Source of the DNA: Desulfovibrio sp.
GTDB lineage: Bacteria > Desulfobacterota > Desulfovibrionia > Desulfovibrionales > Desulfovibrionaceae
Assembly (NCBI GenBank): GCA_014804905.1
Contig: JAAUYX010000093.1
Coordinates: 2,561-8,591 of the forward strand
Direction of reading: 5' to 3'
Length of the DNA stretch: 6,031 nucleotides
Part shown: positions 1 through 6,031 of the stretch, piece after piece
How positions within the stretch are numbered: the first letter of the stretch is position 1
Layout of the letters: the number at the start of each line of letters is the position of its first letter
Notes under the pieces: generated by a model
Databases searched by the model: none
Told to the model about the DNA's origin: nothing
What the model saw: the letters and a program-made list of their open reading frames with translations, nothing else
Program-made: the position numbers and the translations under genes

Positions 1-26
1 AATGACGGTGGAAGGGTTAAGGCCTG

Positions 27-371
27 TTATGCGCCGATGCCGTAACGCCCGGCCGCGTACATGAGGAGCAGCAGAAGCCCCTCGCCCACGCACACCCGGA
101 CTACGGCCCCGAAGAGCCGCCGGGTCTGGCTGCCCCAGCGCGTGGCCACAAAGAGAAAGACGAGGATATTGCAAAAGAGGATGAGCAGGATGGCCGGGAA
201 AAACACCTCGTAGGCATAGGGCCACGCCTCGAGGGCGATGGTCAGCCAGAGGCAGAAGCCGGCGCAGATGAGCCAGCCCGCCACGGCCACCGCCCAGGAG
301 AGCCAGCCCGTGGCCTTTTTCGCCGGGGCGCTTTCCGCAACCCGCTGCGCGTCGTCATGTTGCTCGGCCAT
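27..371 (-). CDS. Small three-helix inner-membrane protein of unknown function
   Basis: A 114-residue protein that I do not recognise. The N-terminus (about 1-20) is hydrophilic and charged, with K18 and K19. Three hydrophobic segments follow at roughly residues 24-46, 56-77 and 87-107. The short loop around 78-86 carries three arginines, so the positive-inside rule puts the N-terminus and this loop in the cytoplasm and the C-terminus in the periplasm. The third segment contains R92 and E97, unusual inside a helix and possibly a functional pair. No catalytic or metal-binding motif is visible. The ATG at 371 lies 18 bp after the gyrB stop and has a good ribosome binding site (AGGGAGA, 378-384), so it is probably co-transcribed with gyrB. 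Whether it has a role in replication cannot be told from sequence. That it is a real gene is well supported by the RBS, tight spacing and coherent topology; its function is unknown. Confidence 0.8.
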   Translation of the reverse strand: MAEQHDDAQRVAESAPAKKATGWLSWAVAVAGWLICAGFCLWLTIALEAWPYAYEVFFPAILLILFCNILVFLFVATRWGSQTRRLFGAVVRVCVGEGLLLLLMYAAGRYGIGA

Positions 372-377
372 GTGCTT

Positions 378-384
378 TCTCCCT
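378..384 (-). promoter_or_regulatory. Ribosome binding site of the membrane-protein gene
   Basis: On the minus strand AGGGAGA ends 6 nt before the ATG at 371-369. It supports this start and lies within the 18-bp gap after the gyrB stop, so the two genes are likely translated from one mRNA. Confidence 0.65.
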
Positions 385-389
385 GCCCG

Positions 390-2846
<2,457 letters not shown>

Positions 2847-2850
2847 GGTT

Positions 2851-2858
2851 CCTTCCTT
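2851..2858 (-). promoter_or_regulatory. gyrB ribosome binding site
   Basis: AAGGAAGG on the minus strand, ending 4 nt before the ATG at 2846; its upstream AAGG copy sits at the optimal distance of about 8 nt. It decides the start in favour of ATG over the in-frame TTG at 2861, which would have to be translated through this site and has no comparable motif of its own. Confidence 0.75.
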
Positions 2859-2892
2859 CAAAGCGGGTCAACAGCGGCGTGGGCGCGGGCGG

Positions 2893-4044
2893 CTAAACGT
2901 CGTCCTCGGAATAGTAGGCCGCCTCGGAGACCTTCATGGGCATGATGATGACCGTATAGTCCGGGTCCTCGGCGCCGCGGATGCCGCAAGGCCCTTCCGG
3001 CCCGGTGAGGGTCATGTCCACGCGCGGCGAAATGAAGTGCGAGAACACGTCCATGAGGTTCCGCGTGGGAAAGGCGATGCGGCCGATGCTGCCGTCATAG
3101 CGCACTTCCAGGCTTTCCGAGGCCGAGCCCACGTCCGCGCCCTGGGCGGAGAGGCGCGCCTCGTCCCGGGCCAGGTCGAAATAGACGCAGCGGTCGCTTT
3201 CCGTATTAAAGATAAGGATGCGGCCGAGCGCGTCCATACCCTCCTTGCGGTCGAGGTCGAGCACGCTCGCGCCCTCGTCCTCGAGGCGGGCCATGAAGAC
3301 CGTGTAGTCGGGATAGTCGTGGAGCGCTCTCGGCAGGCTCAGGGTCTCGGCACGGTCGAGGCGGCGCAGGTAGAGGCGCTTGTCCGTGATATTGAGCTCG
3401 ATCTCGTCCTCGCCGAGCCACTTGCGGATGTCCGGCAGGTATTTTTTCTGGATGAGCACGCCCGCTTCCGGCAGGCGCGCCGCGAGCTCGTCATGGGTGA
3501 TGGTGACGAGCGCGAACTGGTGGCCGTTGAGGCCGCAAACGTCGATGCGGCCCTCGCCCCTGGGCTTGAGGCAGAGGCAGGCGATGGCGTCCATGGCGTC
3601 GTCGTCACTGATGCAGAAGCTCACATGGTCGAGCAGGCTGGAAAGCACGTCGCCGGACCAGATGACCGCGTTCTCCTCGGGAAAGGGCGAAAAATTCTGG
3701 AACCACTCGGGCCCGTTCACCGGCAGGCGGTAGGAGCGCCGCCCCTGTTCCAGCAGCAGGGTGCCGGCGTCGTCCAGGCTCAGGTGCATCACCCCGGTGG
3801 GCAGCTGACGCACGAGGTCCACAAAGGAGCGCCCCTGCACGCCGATGAGGCCAGGCTCCGCCACTTCGGCCTGATAGGTGCCGGTGAACTCGATATTGGC
3901 GTCCGTGCTCATGAGCGAGAGCCCGTCCTCCCCGGCGCGGAGCCAGATGGAGCGCAGGTAGGCGGCCCCGGCCTTGGAGGGGATGATGGCGGCGGCTTTC
4001 TGCAGGCCCTCGATGATCTGCTCTTTGTTAACGGCAAGTTTCAT
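2893..4044 (-). CDS. dnaN: DNA polymerase III beta subunit (sliding clamp)
   Basis: The ring-shaped dimeric clamp that encircles DNA and tethers polymerase III and other clamp-binding proteins. It has 383 residues against about 366 in E. coli. Three repeated clamp domains are expected at roughly 1-125, 126-250 and 251-372. Family marks seen are the N-terminal MKLAVNKEQIIEGLQKA, a STDANIEF segment near 46, GLNGHQFAL near 175 (the place of the common ATDGHRLA), PDY with VFMARLE in the interdomain region, FPTRNLMD in domain III, and the C-terminal MPMKV at 368-372. This last motif equals the MPMRL end that lines the partner-binding pocket of E. coli beta. Here 11 more residues, mostly acidic or aromatic, follow it. 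The ATG at 4044 has a clear RBS. It lies 154 bp downstream of dnaA and 46 bp upstream of gyrB; recF is absent between them. Confidence 0.97.
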   Translation of the reverse strand: MKLAVNKEQIIEGLQKAAAIIPSKAGAAYLRSIWLRAGEDGLSLMSTDANIEFTGTYQAEVAEPGLIGVQGRSFVDLVRQLPTGVMHLSLDDAGTLLLEQGRRSYRLPVNGPEWFQNFSPFPEENAVIWSGDVLSSLLDHVSFCISDDDAMDAIACLCLKPRGEGRIDVCGLNGHQFALVTITHDELAARLPEAGVLIQKKYLPDIRKWLGEDEIELNITDKRLYLRRLDRAETLSLPRALHDYPDYTVFMARLEDEGASVLDLDRKEGMDALGRILIFNTESDRCVYFDLARDEARLSAQGADVGSASESLEVRYDGSIGRIAFPTRNLMDVFSHFISPRVDMTLTGPEGPCGIRGAEDPDYTVIIMPMKVSEAAYYSEDDV

Positions 4045-4051
4045 TTAATTG

Positions 4052-4056
4052 TCCTT
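4052..4056 (-). promoter_or_regulatory. dnaN ribosome binding site
   Basis: AAGGA on the minus strand, 7 nt before the ATG at 4044. It fixes the dnaN start and is clearly stronger than the weak site in front of dnaA. Confidence 0.75.
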
Positions 4057-4183
4057 GTTATTGGGGATGAACCTTTGTGCTTAACCCGTGTATCCTGCCT
4101 GAAACGCTGAACGATTTCGGGGCATCCCTGCGCACGGCCCGCGGACGGGACGCACAGGGGAAAGTCTCGGGGCTGTGTTTCTG

Positions 4184-4198
4184 GCCCCAGGACGGGGC
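4184..4198 (-). terminator. Hairpin directly after dnaA stop, possible attenuator
   Basis: A perfect 5-bp GC stem, GCCCC/GGGGC with a 5-nt loop, begins at the base after the dnaA TAA. No run of T follows on the minus strand, so it is not a typical intrinsic terminator. A further GCCCC copy (minus strand, 4173-4169) could pair with the same GGGGC, giving a mutually exclusive second hairpin. It may be a weak terminator, an mRNA 3'-end stabiliser or chance in GC-rich DNA. Confidence 0.3.
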
Positions 4199-5572
4199 TT
4201 ACGGGACGCTGTTTTCCAGTTCCGTCACCAGATTGTGCACAACTTTGTCCGTTTCCAGCAATTTGTGAATCTTTTTCACCGCATGGATGACCGTGCTGTG
4301 GTCCCGGCCGCCGAAGGCCCGCCCGAGCTCGGGATAGGAGAGCCCCAGCTTGCGGCGGCAGAGATACATGGCCACCTGGCGCGCCAGCACGAGGTCGGGC
4401 CTGCGGCGCGCGCCCAGAATATCCTCGGTGCGGAGGTTGAAGCCCCGCGCCACCGAGCCCAATATCTCCCGGCAGCCGGCCGGGCGCACGCTCCCCCCGG
4501 TGCGGACGATGTTCTCCAGGTCCGCCTGCAGGGGCGGGCGCCCGTTGAGCGCGGCAAAAGCCTCCACCTTGCGCAACAGCCCCTGCAGCAGGCTGAACTG
4601 GCCGCAGCGCTGCGCGAGATAGAGAAGCTGCTCGCGCGTGAGCGTGAGCTCGCGCTCGCGCACGGCCCGCTGCAGATAGCGCAGGCGCACATCCAGGTCC
4701 GGCTCCAGCAGCTCCAGCACGAGGCCGCTCTCAAGACGCGTGCGCAGCCGCTCCGTCAGGTGCGCGAGATCCGCGGCGGGCCCGGCATGGGCAAAAATCA
4801 TGAGCGGCCTTCCGGGCGCAGCGGGCCGCGCGTCCATCCAGGCGGCGAGCCCGCGCTGCGAACCCGCATCGGCGGCGAGCTCCTGCACATCGTCGAGGAG
4901 CACGGCGTCGCACGACTGCCAGAATCCGGCCCCGCGCGAAGCGCCACTTCCCGGCGCGCAAAATTGCGCGGCAGCGCCCAGGTGCACGCGCCCAGAGCCC
5001 AGGCGCCGCCCCAGACCTTGCGCCAAAGCTCGCAGCAGGCTCGTCTTGCCCGTGCCGCTCCTGCCGCAAAAAACCACCACCGCGGCCCCGCCGGGCGCGC
5101 CCTCCCCGGCGATTTTCCGCGCCGTGGCCAAGGGAAAGGCGTTTTTCGCATTGACGATGAAGCGGTCAAAGGGGTCCGGCTCGTCCGACTGGTCAGGTGA
5201 CTGGTCCGGGGCATCCGCAGCGTCACCTGCAGTGAGGGTCGCGGGGGCGGCCTCCCTATCTACTTCCCGGGCCGCCGTGGCCGACCAGCTGGAGCCGGGG
5301 GCACGCCCTACGCGCGCCATGCCGTCCTCATAGCACACGCCCGGCACTTCGGGGAAACCGCGCGCCAGCGCGCTCTCAAAACCGGCCTGCTTGTACATGC
5401 TGAACCAGCGGGCGAAATAGCTGTGCGGAAAGCCCACCACCAGGCGCCCATCCTCGAGGCGCAGGGCGAGCGCGTCCAGCCAGGCCTCGGCCGCGCAGGT
5501 CCCGGCCTGCGGGCTTTCCTCCCTGGCGAGAAGCGGCCGCAGGCCCTGTTTCAGCTCTTCAACAGTCAGCAT
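4199..5572 (-). CDS. dnaA: Chromosomal replication initiator protein DnaA, divergent AAA+ core
   Basis: Binds origin DnaA boxes, unwinds the duplex and loads the helicase. It has 457 residues. Domain I (about 1-85) is recognisable from VVGFPHSYFARWF at 45-57. Domain II (about 86-133) is a Ser/Ala/Asp-rich linker. Domain III starts with FDRFIVNAKNAF at 135. It holds Walker A GRSGTGKT (170-177, K176), Walker B LLDDVQ (225-230) and box VII ERLRTR (274-279), with R279 in the arginine-finger position. Domain IV ends the protein with the basic loop near 389, R398 in ARQVAMYL, and the signature GGRDHSTVIHA (421-431). Oddities: by my hand alignment to E. coli DnaA the sensor I Asp is H262, the sensor II Arg is S327, and the segment between Walker A and B is about 6 residues shorter and Gly/Ala-rich. 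The ATG at 5572 follows only a weak GGA site, but an upstream extension would cross the promoter. DnaA identity is certain from domain IV; normal ATP switching is not. Confidence 0.95.
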   Translation of the reverse strand: MLTVEELKQGLRPLLAREESPQAGTCAAEAWLDALALRLEDGRLVVGFPHSYFARWFSMYKQAGFESALARGFPEVPGVCYEDGMARVGRAPGSSWSATAAREVDREAAPATLTAGDAADAPDQSPDQSDEPDPFDRFIVNAKNAFPLATARKIAGEGAPGGAAVVVFCGRSGTGKTSLLRALAQGLGRRLGSGRVHLGAAAQFCAPGSGASRGAGFWQSCDAVLLDDVQELAADAGSQRGLAAWMDARPAAPGRPLMIFAHAGPAADLAHLTERLRTRLESGLVLELLEPDLDVRLRYLQRAVRERELTLTREQLLYLAQRCGQFSLLQGLLRKVEAFAALNGRPPLQADLENIVRTGGSVRPAGCREILGSVARGFNLRTEDILGARRRPDLVLARQVAMYLCRRKLGLSYPELGRAFGGRDHSTVIHAVKKIHKLLETDKVVHNLVTELENSVP

Positions 5573-5613
5573 GTCATATCCGTGGACGCGGCAGGGGATA
5601 CAGCCTGAACAGC

Positions 5614-5639
5614 AACGGGGACCGAGCCCCCAGCCCGTT
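5614..5639 (-). promoter_or_regulatory. Hairpin in the predicted dnaA 5' leader
   Basis: Inverted repeat AACGGG/CCCGTT (5614-5619 and 5634-5639) with a 14-nt GC-rich loop. An alternative GGGG/CCCC pairing is possible inside it. It lies in the roughly 95-nt untranslated leader implied by the candidate promoter and could affect translation from the weak dnaA start. It is not a terminator, as it has no T tract. Confidence 0.35.
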
Positions 5640-5673
5640 CCGGTACGGCAAAAGGCACCTGCGCGAACAGGGA

Positions 5674-5702
5674 CAAATAGCATAAAAGGCCACCGGAAAC
5701 AA
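5674..5702 (-). promoter_or_regulatory. Candidate dnaA promoter (extended -10)
   Basis: On the minus strand, a -35-like TTGTTT (5702-5697), a 17-bp spacer, and a -10-like TATTTG (5679-5674) preceded by TG one base upstream, making an extended -10. The -10 matches TATAAT poorly (3 of 6), so the TG and the spacing carry the call. Transcription would start near 5667. A DnaA box ends 3 bp upstream of the -35, the placement expected for autoregulation as known for E. coli dnaA. Confidence 0.45.
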
Positions 5703-5705
5703 GAC

Positions 5706-5714
5706 TTTTCCACA
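5706..5714 (+). promoter_or_regulatory. DnaA box 1 (TTTTCCACA)
   Basis: A perfect match to the TTWTNCACA consensus, read on the plus strand. It lies 3 bp upstream of the candidate dnaA -35 and faces box 2 as one arm of a 10-bp inverted repeat (CTTTTCCACA). Confidence 0.8.
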
Positions 5715-5739
5715 GGGGCCTCTCCTCGCGGGAGCCCCT
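5714..5739. repeat. Inverted repeat between the two DnaA boxes
   Basis: AGGGGC (5714-5719) pairs with GCCCCT (5734-5739), and four more pairs, one of them a G-T wobble, can form inside, leaving a 5-nt loop. It fills much of the gap between the two boxes, and its first base is the last base of box 1. It may be a cruciform or protein site, or chance in GC-rich DNA. Confidence 0.4.
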
Positions 5740-5749
5740 CGTGCCGGCA

Positions 5750-5758
5750 TGTGGAAAA
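5750..5758 (-). promoter_or_regulatory. DnaA box 2 (TTTTCCACA)
   Basis: A second perfect TTTTCCACA, on the minus strand (plus reads TGTGGAAAA), convergent with box 1 at about 44 bp centre to centre. It lies 11 bp upstream of the -35-like hexamer of the divergent gene. Confidence 0.8.
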
Positions 5759-5769
5759 GCCGCGGCAAC

Positions 5770-5797
5770 TGGACACGGCCGCGCCGTCCGGTATATA
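5770..5797 (+). promoter_or_regulatory. Candidate promoter of the divergent gene
   Basis: TGGACA (5770-5775, one mismatch to TTGACA), a 16-bp spacer, then TATATA (5792-5797, 4 of 6 to TATAAT). Transcription would begin near 5804, so the mRNA leader would be about 10 nt or less. The -35 is good, and the -10 is the only such A/T run in a GC-rich stretch. Confidence 0.5.
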
Positions 5798-5814
5798 GAG
5801 GGCGCGTGACCGGC

Positions 5815-6031
5815 ATGAAAAAACTCATTCTGGCGGCCGTGCTCGTGGCCGCGGCCATCGGCGGCCTGGCAGCCTGGCAAACAGGCGGACTCCTCCACAA
5901 GGACGCGCCCGGCGTTGAGGCGTCTGGTGTTGGGTCCTCGGGGCCTGCGGAGGACGCGCAGGCTTCGGCGACGGCAGCCGAAGCTCCGGCCCAGAAGAAA
6001 GCGGAGCAGGTCGGGCGCGACATGGTGGCGA
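5815..6031 (+). CDS. N-terminal part of an exported or membrane-anchored protein
   Basis: The visible 72 codons run off the window end, so the total length and function are unknown. Residues 1-3 are MKK, followed by an uninterrupted hydrophobic Ala/Leu/Val/Gly stretch to about residue 20. This is either a signal peptide or a single N-terminal membrane anchor; no lipobox cysteine is visible. From about residue 25 comes a low-complexity Ala/Ser/Gly/Pro-rich linker, then a charged QKKAEQVGRD segment near 60-70. This layout is common in envelope proteins with a tether ahead of a folded domain. I cannot name a family. The ATG at 5815 is 12 nt after GAGGG (5798-5802), a little far; an in-frame GTG at 5806 is the alternative start. 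It is transcribed away from dnaA. Confidence 0.7.
   Translation, partial: MKKLILAAVLVAAAIGGLAAWQTGGLLHKDAPGVEASGVGSSGPAEDAQASATAAEAPAQKKAEQVGRDMVA

Larger units (their letters stand above)
4045..4198 (-). other. dnaA-dnaN spacer with no gene
   Basis: This 154-bp gap contains the dnaN ribosome binding site and a GCCCC/GGGGC hairpin directly after the dnaA stop. I found no convincing sigma70 promoter for dnaN on the minus strand and no match to TTWTNCACA. It could be read through from dnaA or hold a promoter too weak to recognise by eye. Confidence 0.5.
5573..5814. other. Divergent intergenic region, candidate partial oriC
   Basis: The 242 bp between dnaA and the divergent gene hold two convergent perfect TTTTCCACA boxes, candidate promoters for both genes and a short A/T-rich stretch at 5674-5687. 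An origin beside dnaA is common in bacteria. Two boxes with no long AT-rich unwinding element are few for a complete origin, so this could be only the dnaA control region. Confidence 0.4.

Noticed and set aside
2847..2861. TTG start adding five residues to GyrB
   Set aside because: Those codons overlap the strong ribosome binding site of the ATG at 2846.
2847..2892. Missing recF between dnaN and gyrB
   Set aside because: Absence of recF from this position is known in many lineages; the 46-bp gap shows no gene remnant.
4175..5200. 341-codon plus-strand frame opposite dnaA
   Set aside because: Antisense shadow of dnaA; Arg/Ala/Pro-rich and without family features.
5573..5776. 68-residue N-terminal extension of dnaA from the farthest upstream start
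   Set aside because: It would translate through the DnaA boxes and candidate promoter, has no DnaA-like sequence, and domain I begins normally at the ATG at 5572.

Overview
This window holds the replication-initiation gene cluster of a GC-rich bacterium. It reads dnaA, dnaN, gyrB and then a small membrane-protein gene, all on the minus strand, so transcription runs right to left. A divergent plus-strand gene starts at the right edge and is cut off by the window end. The genes are intact, with no frameshifts, IS elements, tRNA or rRNA genes, or CRISPR arrays. The dnaA-dnaN-gyrB order without recF, a Gram-negative-type GyrB of 818 residues and the strong GC bias fit a sulfate-reducing desulfobacterium such as a member of Desulfovibrionaceae. 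That placement is an inference from gene order and sequence feel, not from a database search.

Layout from left to right: 27-371 (-) is a three-helix membrane protein of unknown function, 18 bp downstream of gyrB. 390-2846 (-) is gyrB, 2893-4044 (-) is dnaN, 4045-4198 is a 154-bp spacer with a short hairpin right after the dnaA stop, and 4199-5572 (-) is dnaA. 5573-5814 is a 242-bp divergent intergenic region with two perfect, convergent TTTTCCACA DnaA boxes, a candidate dnaA promoter and a candidate promoter for the rightward gene. 5815-6031 (+) is the start of an exported or membrane-anchored Ala-rich protein.

DnaA opens the origin and probably controls its own promoter through the two boxes, the DnaN clamp tethers the replicative polymerase, and GyrB (with GyrA encoded outside the window) relieves supercoiling ahead of the fork. 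The most unusual feature is DnaA itself. Its DNA-binding domain and Walker motifs are conserved, but the rest of the AAA+ core departs from the family: the sensor I Asp is replaced by His, the sensor II Arg by Ser, and the initiator-specific segment is shortened and Gly/Ala-rich. The paired boxes sitting symmetrically beside two divergent promoters are the second point worth following up. No wholly new multi-gene system is visible here.
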